This document shows positions 1 to 5,875 of a stretch of DNA of 9,368 bases, piece by piece; within the stretch, counting starts at the first letter, position 1, and each line of letters opens with the position of its first letter. Position numbers and translations under genes: made by a program. Source of the DNA: an uncultured Armatimonadota bacterium. GTDB taxonomy: Bacteria; Armatimonadota; Armatimonadia; Armatimonadales; Armatimonadaceae. The notes beneath the pieces were generated by a model. The model had not been told where the DNA came from. It did no database searches and worked only from the letters and a program-made list of their open reading frames with translations. Location: contig CAIYBQ010000191.1 of assembly GCA_903924445.1 (NCBI GenBank), forward strand, positions 1-9,368. Direction: 5' to 3'.

Positions 1-1
1 G

Positions 2-652
2 CTGGTTGTATTCGACATGGCGGGAACCACGGTTCAGGATGGTGAAGGGGTTGTCAACCGTGCCCTTCGAACGGCGCTGGCTGGCTACGGAGTTAATGTC
101 ACCTTTGATGATGTAAACGAAGTGATGGGTCTTCCAAAACCCGATGCCATTCGCCGGTTGATCCGCGGGCAGGGAGACATTTCTGTCGCAAAGGTCTATG
201 TAGACTTTGAAAACGCAATGGTTGATTATTACAGAACCAGTCCTGATGTCGCAGCAATCGATGGAGCAGAGGCTGTGTTTACCACCTTGCGCGCAGTAGG
301 AATCAAGGTCGCGCTCGACACCGGGTTTGCACGCTCCATCGTAGATGCTATCGTCGAGCGTCTCGGTTGGGCAGAGCTCCTCGATGCAACCGTGGCCAGC
401 GATGAAGTCGCTCACGGACGTCCGCAAAAGGACTTGGTGCTTGAAGCGATGGCCCGCACAGGCATCACGGATGTCCAAACCGTGGCGAAGGTAGGGGACA
501 CGCCTTCCGATATTCAGGAAGGGCAAGCAGCGGGTTGTATGTGGGTGATTGCCGTCACGGAAGGTTCGCATACCGCTGAACAGCTTGCTCCGTATCTGCC
601 AACGCACATCATTCCGAACATCAACCACATACCTGCACTCGTAACCGGCTAG
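2..652 (+). CDS. PhnX-like HAD hydrolase (phosphonatase-like), 5' end outside window
   Basis: Partial gene; 216 residues are visible and the true start lies left of base 1. The open frame runs into the window as LVVFDMAGTT. Because the nucleophile Asp (bases 14-16) precedes the first ATG at 17, that ATG cannot be the start. DxAGT is the motif I variant of phosphonoacetaldehyde hydrolase (PhnX) and its close relatives. Other family marks are a cap-domain Lys in MGLPKPD (bases 137-139) where PhnX forms its Schiff base, Thr in LDTGF (motif II), Arg in HGRPQKD where ordinary HADs have Lys, and the acidic motif VGDTPSDIQEG. This pattern fits the phosphonatase-like family better than true PhnX; the known role of PhnX is C-P bond cleavage of a 2-oxoethylphosphonate. 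Presumably cytoplasmic. A phosphate-type antiporter follows after 5 bases, probably in the same operon. The exact substrate is inferred. Confidence 0.87.
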   Translation: MVVFDMAGTTVQDGEGVVNRALRTALAGYGVNVTFDDVNEVMGLPKPDAIRRLIRGQGDISVAKVYVDFENAMVDYYRTSPDVAAIDGAEAVFTTLRAVGIKVALDTGFARSIVDAIVERLGWAELLDATVASDEVAHGRPQKDLVLEAMARTGITDVQTVAKVGDTPSDIQEGQAAGCMWVIAVTEGSHTAEQLAPYLPTHIIPNINHIPALVTG

Positions 653-657
653 TCTTT

Positions 658-1896
658 TTGGGCAAAGATCTACATCCGCGGGTGATCACAATCGCATTTG
701 CGATTGGCTACTTCGCGTTTTATCTCTGCCGAGTGGGCCTCAGCGTCGTCCGTCCTGTCTGGCTGGCTGAGCTTGAGCTGGCAGGTGTATCCAAACCCGA
801 TGCGTTACGGATGGTCGGCAACATTGTGTCGCTAGGGATGCTGGCCGCAGCACTCTGTAAGCTAACCGTTGGCAAGTGGATTGATAGGGAACGACCGGTA
901 AAGCCGTTTGTCATTGGTGGGATGCTCGTTGCGCTCACTACGGTTTGTGTTGCCACAGGCGGGTATGTGAGCTGGATGCTTGGTTTGGTGGCACATCGTG
1001 CCGCGCAGACACTTGGGTGGCCCGCGCTATCCAAGTGGGTCGCATCGACAGAATCCATCGCAAATCGAAATCGAGTCCTTGGGTACTGCTCGATGAGCTG
1101 GATCCTTGGAGATGCTGTTGCACGGTTTTCCCATGGTGCGCTCATCAGCTTAGGCGTTCCTTGGAGAATTAACTTTCTGGGAGCATCGCTAATCGCTCTC
1201 CTATGCACCGTGACGATCTTCTGCTTGTCGCGGCGGGTACAGCGGCGCGTAGACTTCCTCGATGACTTTAATCAGCAGGACGAACCACAACTTGGAATCT
1301 CTCCTTGGAAACAACTGGCTTTCTTCGGTGCGCTTGGCCTCAGCGTTGCGCTAAGCCTCTCCCGGGAAGCTCTGCTCGAGTGGATGCCAACCTATCTTGT
1401 AAGTACACGGCTCGTAAATCCTGGAGGCGCATCGATTGTTAGCGCGATCATCCCACTGGGAGCCGCCGCTGGAACGCTTTATCTGGGGAAGGTCTACTTC
1501 CGTATACCCGGGGCCGTACGTCCAAAGGCGTTTGTTGTTTTCTTACTGCTAGCAGCCGTAGCCCTGATGTCGATTCCGCTGGCGAGCCGATCTCTAGCCC
1601 TTATGTTCCTATGGCTGATCGTTATCGGCATCACGCTCGGAGGAGCCTACACAACGCTCCTTGGCGAGGTGGCGGCAAGTATTGGAGGGCGCGCGAATGT
1701 CGCATCCACCACCAGTGTCATCGATGGAGTTGGTTCAGTAGCTGGAATCCTTGCGGGCCGGGGAATCGCGGAGCTTGTCTCGGCCTTTGGCTGGATGTCA
1801 GTATGGTCTGGTCTCGGCGCGTTATGTTTACTTGCTGCCTTCGGGTGGATGATTGTGGAGCAGTTAGATTCATCCAAGCTGAAAGTGTCGAACTAA
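658..1896 (+). CDS. MFS transporter, organophosphate:phosphate antiporter (GlpT/UhpT-like) family
   Basis: A 412-residue, very hydrophobic protein of normal MFS length (about 12 membrane segments), with a charged central loop at about residues 191-215. OPA-family marks by eye are FYLCR (21-25), a KxxxGxxxDR motif (68-77), LGWPALSKW (119-127) and REALLEWMPTYL (236-247). Aligned by eye with E. coli GlpT, R25 and R236 fall on the two phosphate-binding arginines (R45 and R269). The position of GlpT His165 appears to be Trp148. A phosphorylated or phosphonate substrate is therefore likely, but its identity is unknown. The start is TTG at 658, chosen because it is the only usual start codon between the upstream in-frame stop (577-579) and the first membrane segment. 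No clear Shine-Dalgarno is seen, so a later GTG at 682 remains possible. The gene lies 5 bases after the HAD gene, which suggests co-transcription and joint function. Confidence 0.85.
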   Translation: MGKDLHPRVITIAFAIGYFAFYLCRVGLSVVRPVWLAELELAGVSKPDALRMVGNIVSLGMLAAALCKLTVGKWIDRERPVKPFVIGGMLVALTTVCVATGGYVSWMLGLVAHRAAQTLGWPALSKWVASTESIANRNRVLGYCSMSWILGDAVARFSHGALISLGVPWRINFLGASLIALLCTVTIFCLSRRVQRRVDFLDDFNQQDEPQLGISPWKQLAFFGALGLSVALSLSREALLEWMPTYLVSTRLVNPGGASIVSAIIPLGAAAGTLYLGKVYFRIPGAVRPKAFVVFLLLAAVALMSIPLASRSLALMFLWLIVIGITLGGAYTTLLGEVAASIGGRANVASTTSVIDGVGSVAGILAGRGIAELVSAFGWMSVWSGLGALCLLAAFGWMIVEQLDSSKLKVSN

Positions 1897-1899
1897 CGA

Positions 1900-1927
1900 A
1901 AAGACCCCGTATTTCTACAGGGTCTTT
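1900..1927. terminator. Bidirectional terminator between the MFS gene and infC
   Basis: AAAGACCC (1900-1907) pairs perfectly with GGGTCTTT (1920-1927) around a 12-base loop. The + strand continues into a pyrimidine-rich TCTTTCTTCATTT tract and the - strand into TTTTCGTT. It lies 3 bases after the MFS stop and 25 bases beyond the infC stop, so it can serve both converging transcripts. The stem is short and the T-tracts are interrupted, so it is of moderate strength. Confidence 0.7.
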
Positions 1928-1952
1928 CTTCATTTAGAGGGTCTGACTGCGA

Positions 1953-2696
1953 CTACGCTTCGTCGTCGTCGTCATCCTCGTCGTCTTCATCCTCATCGAT
2001 GTCGTCGTCGTCGATTTCTTCATCTTCGTCGTCTTCATCCGGAGCTGGATAGTTGCCATCAGCATCTGGAATACCACGGCGCTCAAGACGGGCGGCCTTT
2101 TCAGCAGCCTGGCGCTCACGTTCGATGGTTGCCTTACGGATAGCCTCACGGCTTGGCGCAAGAATCATAATCATCTGCTTGCCTTCGGTCAATGGCTCCC
2201 TTTCGAGGAGTCCCATGCCGTCAGCAACGACTGCTTCGGTGATTTTCCGGAGGTTTTCAAGCGCAAATTCAGGGTGTGAAAGCTCACGTGACTTGAACCG
2301 TACAGTTACCTTGACTTTATCGCCGCCACTCAAGAACTTGATGATGTTGCGGATCTTGATGTTAAGGTCGTGCGTATCTGTGACAGGGCGTAGCGTGATG
2401 GCCTTCATTTCCGATTGACGTTGCTTTTTCGCATTGTCACGATCACGTTTGCCTTGTTCGTACTTGAACTTGCCGTAATCCATAATCCGGCAGACCGGTG
2501 GCACTGCATTAGCTGCAACCTCAATCAGGTCCAGTCCTCGCTCACGGGCGATGTCAAGTGCCTCACGGGGTGTCATTACACCCATTTGGTTGCCGTCTGC
2601 ATCGACGACACGGATTTCACGCACTCGAATGCGCTCATTGATGCGCGGACCTAAGTCACGTTCGCGGAAGAATCCGCGTGGATCACGGTTATTGAT
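1953..2696 (-). CDS. infC: Translation initiation factor IF-3, probable AUC start, acidic tail
   Basis: IF-3 binds the 30S subunit, blocks premature 50S joining and checks start codon and initiator tRNA. With the ATC start at 2694-2696 the protein has 247 residues. It carries the N-terminal consensus RINERIRVREIR (18-29), the signature RIMDYGKFKYE (70-80), and the C-terminal domain from about residue 95 to 195. The start is chosen because a perfect AGGAGG lies 6 bases upstream and the conserved RINERIR block lies upstream of the first ordinary start codon (GTG, 2622-2624), which has no ribosome site. Non-AUG starts are well known for infC: E. coli uses AUU, the basis of IF-3 autoregulation. 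Unusual is the tail at 220-246, where 25 of 27 residues are Asp or Glu. rpmI and rplT, the common downstream partners, are absent; the next gene converges. A separate promoter lies between accA and infC. Confidence 0.93.
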   Translation of the reverse strand: MNNRDPRGFFRERDLGPRINERIRVREIRVVDADGNQMGVMTPREALDIARERGLDLIEVAANAVPPVCRIMDYGKFKYEQGKRDRDNAKKQRQSEMKAITLRPVTDTHDLNIKIRNIIKFLSGGDKVKVTVRFKSRELSHPEFALENLRKITEAVVADGMGLLEREPLTEGKQMIMILAPSREAIRKATIERERQAAEKAARLERRGIPDADGNYPAPDEDDEDEEIDDDDIDEDEDDEDDDDDEA

Positions 2697-2702
2697 ACGT
2701 TG

Positions 2703-2708
2703 CCTCCT
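2703..2708 (-). promoter_or_regulatory. Ribosome binding site that fixes the infC AUC start
   Basis: The - strand reads AGGAGG here, a perfect anti-16S match, followed by six bases and then ATC at 2696-2694. No ATG, GTG or TTG stands at a usable distance in the infC frame. This site therefore supports initiation at AUC. Confidence 0.8.
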
Positions 2709-2709
2709 G

Positions 2710-2762
2710 CGTCGGAAACCGGCCTACCCGGTACTGTGCAATGGGATTCTCACAATCCGACG
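2710..2762 (-). promoter_or_regulatory. Foldable 5' leader of infC
   Basis: In the predicted infC leader, CGTCGGA (complement of 2756-2762) can pair with TCCGACG (complement of 2710-2716) as a 7-bp closing stem. Inside it ACCGG (complement of 2728-2732) can pair with CCGGT (complement of 2718-2722) as a 5-bp hairpin with a 5-base loop. The outer stem ends one base before the AGGAGG ribosome site, so folding could affect access for ribosomes. Pairing was found by eye; no energy was calculated and no known riboswitch or L20 leader is recognised. Confidence 0.4.
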
Positions 2763-2769
2763 ACGTTGC

Positions 2770-2799
2770 ATTCTACATTCCTCAGAGGAACGTAGTCAA
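2770..2799 (-). promoter_or_regulatory. infC promoter with palindromic operator-like spacer
   Basis: On the - strand, TTGACT (2799-2794, 5 of 6 to the -35 consensus) is followed by 18 bases and TAGAAT (2775-2770, 5 of 6 to the -10 consensus). This is a good sigma-70-type promoter about 73 bases before the AUC codon, with transcription expected near 2763. The spacer is occupied by an inverted repeat centred on 2784 with arms 2773-2783 and 2785-2795; 10 of 11 positions pair, and the core is TTCCTC-A-GAGGAA. It touches both hexamers, as a repressor operator would. No T-tract follows on the - strand, so it is not an intrinsic terminator for accA. The binding protein is unknown. Confidence 0.6.
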
Positions 2800-2810
2800 G
2801 ATTTCGGGAT

Positions 2811-3800
2811 TTAACCGGCAGTTCTCCAGCGGTCGACGCTGATTTCGAATTTTCCAAGTGCCCGGAGGCGCTTGCCACGCTGCTCGAGTAGCTCGCCCAT
2901 GGGGAGAGCCGTCAGGTCATCGAGATGCTTAGTCACCACCCGCTCAAGGTTTTCAGCTGTTGTCGTAACATCCAAATGCGCTCCACCAAGTGGCTCTGGG
3001 ATAATCTCATCAACGAGCCCAAGCTCAAGCGCATCCTGTGCGGTTACGCGCATCGCTTTGGCTGCATCAGCGCCACGGGTTGCATCACGGTAGAGAATCG
3101 ATGCACAGCCTTCCGGTGCGATGACCGAATAGAAGCTGTGTTCAAGCATTAAGACGCGGTCGGCAACGGCTAAGCCAAGTGCTCCACCGGACCCACCTTC
3201 ACCGACAACAACCGCAACTGTCGGGGTCTTGAGGACACTCATTTCACGCAAGTTGCGCGCGATGGCTTCACTGATGCCTCTCTGCTCGGATGGGACATTT
3301 GGGTCTGCACCAGGCGTGTCGATGAATGTAAGGACTGGCCGGCTGAACCGCTCTGCCATTTCCATCAGACGCAGGGCCTTACGGTAGCCTTCCGGCTTCA
3401 TGTAGCCAAAGTTTCTACGTTGACGCTCCTTGAGGTCGCGTCCCTTTTGCTGACCAATCAACATCAGTGAGCGGCCGGCCATGCGGGCAAATCCACCCAC
3501 CACAGCGCCATCATCTCCAAACGCACGGTCGCCGTGTAGTTCGAGGAAATCATCACAGAGCGCCGCGACATAATCCAATGTATACGGACGGTCTTTGTGC
3601 CGGGCGAGGAGGACTTTATCCCAAGCCGTCAGTTTGCGGAAAAACTTCTCGACAAGCTGAGCGCGCTCTTTGGTGAGCTGTTTTGCTTCGTTGGATGCTG
3701 CCGTATCGCCTTCACGGGCTGCGAGAGACTTCAGTTTTGCAATGTTTTTATCAAGTTCAACCAGGAAGGTTTCAAACTCGATGATGGTCATATCTTCCAT
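2811..3800 (-). CDS. accA: Acetyl-CoA carboxylase carboxyltransferase subunit alpha
   Basis: With AccD it forms the carboxyltransferase that moves the carboxyl group from carboxybiotin to acetyl-CoA, giving malonyl-CoA, the committed step of fatty acid synthesis in the cytoplasm. At 329 residues it is close to the usual AccA length (about 320). It has an N-terminal helical part (5-60), a crotonase-fold core with DTPGADPNVPSEQRG (161-175) and GEGGSGGALG (200-209), and SVIAPEGCASILYRD (225-239). The ATG at 3800 is preceded by AGGA at a spacing of 6, and this site overlaps the accD stop codon. The gap to accD is 8 bases, so the two are translated as a pair. In the first motif, DTPGAD replaces the DTPGAY familiar from E. 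coli. infC follows 114 bases downstream from its own promoter. Confidence 0.96.
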   Translation of the reverse strand: MEDMTIIEFETFLVELDKNIAKLKSLAAREGDTAASNEAKQLTKERAQLVEKFFRKLTAWDKVLLARHKDRPYTLDYVAALCDDFLELHGDRAFGDDGAVVGGFARMAGRSLMLIGQQKGRDLKERQRRNFGYMKPEGYRKALRLMEMAERFSRPVLTFIDTPGADPNVPSEQRGISEAIARNLREMSVLKTPTVAVVVGEGGSGGALGLAVADRVLMLEHSFYSVIAPEGCASILYRDATRGADAAKAMRVTAQDALELGLVDEIIPEPLGGAHLDVTTTAENLERVVTKHLDDLTALPMGELLEQRGKRLRALGKFEISVDRWRTAG

Positions 3801-3808
3801 GGTTTGTC

Positions 3809-4639
3809 CTACTTGGATGGTGACTGCATGAACAGCAGGGTACGGGTGATGTATGACTGGATATCGCGACGGTGCACCACGCGGTCGATCATGCCGTGCT
3901 CCAGCGCAAACTCAGCAGTCCGGTAGTTCGCAGGAACCTTGTGTGTCTGCGCCTGTGCTGCAACACGCTCACCTGATAGCGCCACGGTTGCACCTGGCTC
4001 CGCGTAAATGACATCGCCCAAGGATGCATAGCTTGCGACAGCACCACCGGTGCTTGGGTGCGTTAGGACAACAATGTAGGGGATGTTTGCATCACGGAGC
4101 TTTGCAACAGCATGGCTTGTCTTCGCCATTTGCATAAGCGAGACGAGACCCTCCTGCATCCGGGCACCACCACTTGCACAGAATGTAATCAGCGGGCGGT
4201 TTTCTGCAAGTGCAACATCGGCAGCCACGGCAAATTTCTCGCCGAAGACGGAGCCCATTGTTCCTGCGAGGCGGCCCCACTGAAAGTCTGAGATTGCAAG
4301 CACAACAGGACGCGAGTTAATTGATGCACGGCCAGTGACCAAGCCATCGTTGCGGCCGGTTTCTTCACTATGTCCAGCCGTCAACTTTTGGGCATACCCG
4401 GGGAATGTTAGTGGGTCTGTCGCTGCAATGTCATTGCCAAACTCGACAAACGAATCTTCATCGGTAAGCATCGCGATTCTCTCGTTTGCTGACAACGGAT
4501 GATGATACGCACAGCGCGGACATACTTTGTTGTCACGCTCAAAATCCTTGGTTACGAGGATGGCATTACAGCCTGTGCATTTTACAAAAGCACCCTCTGG
4601 TACCTCGGGTGATTTACTACGTTTAAACCAGTCTGGCAT
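3809..4639 (-). CDS. accD: Acetyl-CoA carboxylase carboxyltransferase subunit beta
   Basis: Beta subunit of the acetyl-CoA carboxylase carboxyltransferase, partner of the AccA encoded 8 bases downstream. It has 276 residues, within the family range. An N-terminal zinc ribbon is formed by C21, C24, C40 and C43 (CTGC...CPRC). The crotonase-fold core shows GSVFGEK (129-135), SGGARMQEG (156-164) and PSTGGAVASY (195-204). The segment LSGERVAAQA (221-230) stands where E. coli AccD, recalled from memory, reads FAGPRVIEQT, so this usually conserved loop is divergent here. The start ATG at 4639 directly precedes the typical PDWF opening; a weak GGGA lies about 8 bases upstream. It is the first gene of the accD-accA unit and is divergent from pheA, with 110 bases between the two starts. 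Confidence 0.96.
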   Translation of the reverse strand: MPDWFKRSKSPEVPEGAFVKCTGCNAILVTKDFERDNKVCPRCAYHHPLSANERIAMLTDEDSFVEFGNDIAATDPLTFPGYAQKLTAGHSEETGRNDGLVTGRASINSRPVVLAISDFQWGRLAGTMGSVFGEKFAVAADVALAENRPLITFCASGGARMQEGLVSLMQMAKTSHAVAKLRDANIPYIVVLTHPSTGGAVASYASLGDVIYAEPGATVALSGERVAAQAQTHKVPANYRTAEFALEHGMIDRVVHRRDIQSYITRTLLFMQSPSK

Positions 4640-4692
4640 ACTTATTTCCCGTTCATCCTATCAAATCATCCGCTTGTTAGCCGTCCCTTCGC

Positions 4693-4719
4693 TTGTGCTT
4701 GCAGGCCCGGTGATAAAAT
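4693..4719 (+). promoter_or_regulatory. Candidate pheA promoter with extended -10
   Basis: TGATAAAAT at 4711-4719 is an extended -10 (TGn plus TAAAAT, 5 of 6). The only -35 candidate is weak: TTGTGC at 4693-4698 with a 15-base spacer. Transcription would start near 4726, giving a leader of about 24 bases. CACTC (4724-4728) and GAGTG (4734-4738) could form a small hairpin just ahead of the weak ribosome site. No phenylalanine-rich leader peptide or attenuator is visible. The accD promoter must lie in the same 110 bases on the other strand, but no convincing pair of hexamers was found for it. Confidence 0.4.
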
Positions 4720-4749
4720 CGAACACTCATCACGAGTGGAAATGCCTCA

Positions 4750-5814
4750 ATGTCAATCAGTGAATTACGTCAAAAAATCGATGCCATCGATAACCAAATC
4801 CTAGGTCTGCTCTCGGATCGTGCCAAGCTCGCACAGGAGATAGGCCTCGGGAAAACCCGTACGGCAGGGCAGTTTTTTGCCCCTGACCGTGAAGTGCAGA
4901 TTTTCGAGCGATTGCTGGCAAACAACCCAGGACCGTTTTCCGGTGATGCAATCAAGGCCATTTTTCGCGAGATTATCTCTGCGAGCCGTGCGCTAGAAGC
5001 ATCGATGCGAATTGCTTACCTCGGCCCAGAAGGCACCTTCAGCCACCGCGCAGCGCGTGACAAGTTCGGTAATAGCGCTGAGTTTATTCCAGTTCAGACG
5101 ATAAGCGATGTGTTTGCAAAGGTCGAACGTGGCGATGCTGAATACGGTGTTGTTCCAGTTGAGAACAGCACAGAGGGTATTGTTCCTCTGACGCTTGACC
5201 TCTTTGCACAAGGCAAGGCACGTATCTGCGCTGAGGTCTACGTACAGGTCTCGCACAACTTGGCTACCAAGTCGGATGACATTACGTCTGTCAAGCGTCT
5301 CTACGCACATCCACAGGCATCCGCCCAGTGCCGCAGCTGGCTGCGTGACAACCTGCAACGGATTGAGCTCATCGAGACGACATCTAATGCACGCTCAGCC
5401 CAGCTTGCCGCTGAAGACATCGAGTCTGCGTGTATCACAACAGACATCGCTGCAGAGATTCATGGCCTAACGGTGGTCGCAGCCCATATTGAGGATTCAG
5501 CACACAACCGAACACGCTTTTTAGTCATCGGCGAGAACCAGCCGCAGCCAAGCGGGCGTGACAAGACGAGCATCTACTTCTCGGTACAGCATCGGGCAGG
5601 CGCCCTGATGCGCGCGATGGCGGCTCTTGATGCGCACGACATCAACCTTACATTGATCGAGTCCCGTCCAACAAAGCAGCTCCCTTGGGAGTATGTTTTC
5701 TTCCTTGACTTCAATGGGCATATCAAAGAAGATCGTGTACGGAAAGCACTTAAGCATCTGGAGGAACAGAGCATGTTTGTTACGGTGCTCGGTTCGTATC
5801 CCGAAGCCCACTAG
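4750..5814 (+). CDS. pheA: Bifunctional chorismate mutase/prephenate dehydratase (P-protein)
   Basis: Converts chorismate to prephenate and prephenate to phenylpyruvate, the route to phenylalanine, in the cytoplasm. Its 354 residues have the full three-part layout. An AroQ-type helical chorismate mutase spans about 1-83 (opening ELRQKIDAIDNQIL, with R24 and K35 in the expected region). The dehydratase spans about 87-262, with GPEGTFSH (92-99), VPVENSTEG (135-143), HPQASAQC (187-194) and the catalytic TRF of NRTRFLVIG (253-261). The ACT domain spans about 272-354, with GAL (284-286) and ESRP (304-307), the phenylalanine-sensing motifs, so allosteric feedback inhibition is expected. The ATG at 4750 starts the canonical mutase helix; an ATG at 4742 is in another frame. 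The ribosome site is weak (GAGTGGA about 9 bases upstream). It is a single gene with a strong terminator behind it. Confidence 0.96.
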   Translation: MSISELRQKIDAIDNQILGLLSDRAKLAQEIGLGKTRTAGQFFAPDREVQIFERLLANNPGPFSGDAIKAIFREIISASRALEASMRIAYLGPEGTFSHRAARDKFGNSAEFIPVQTISDVFAKVERGDAEYGVVPVENSTEGIVPLTLDLFAQGKARICAEVYVQVSHNLATKSDDITSVKRLYAHPQASAQCRSWLRDNLQRIELIETTSNARSAQLAAEDIESACITTDIAAEIHGLTVVAAHIEDSAHNRTRFLVIGENQPQPSGRDKTSIYFSVQHRAGALMRAMAALDAHDINLTLIESRPTKQLPWEYVFFLDFNGHIKEDRVRKALKHLEEQSMFVTVLGSYPEAH

Positions 5815-5823
5815 CTTCAACGC

Positions 5824-5861
5824 AAAAAGCCCCGCATGCAAGTCGCACGCGGGGCTTTTTT
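5824..5861. terminator. Strong bidirectional terminator between pheA and the sialidase-like gene
   Basis: AAAAAGCCCCGC (5824-5835) pairs perfectly with GCGGGGCTTTTT (5849-5860) around a 13-base loop. The + strand ends in six T (5856-5861) and the - strand in five T. It lies 9 bases after the pheA stop and 14 bases beyond the stop of the converging gene, so it should end both transcripts. Confidence 0.92.
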
Positions 5862-5875
5862 GTGCCTGGTGGGCC

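Noticed and set aside
17..19. ATG as the start of the HAD gene
   Set aside because: The catalytic Asp and the first beta strand are encoded just upstream in the same frame, so the start lies outside the window.
720..1208. 162-codon open frame on the - strand opposite the transporter gene
   Set aside because: It is antisense to strongly recognisable membrane-protein sequence, has no family-like motifs, and no operon context supports it.
1957..2040. Trinucleotide-rich tract that looks like a microsatellite
   Set aside because: It is in frame and encodes the acidic tail of IF-3, with mixed Asp and Glu codons and no exact long unit; reported as a protein feature instead.
2622..2624. GTG as the start of infC
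   Set aside because: No ribosome site precedes it and it would remove the conserved RINERIR block, which is in frame upstream.
2773..2795. Inverted repeat considered as a terminator for accA
   Set aside because: There is a single-base centre and no T-tract after it on the - strand, while its position between good -35 and -10 hexamers favours an operator.
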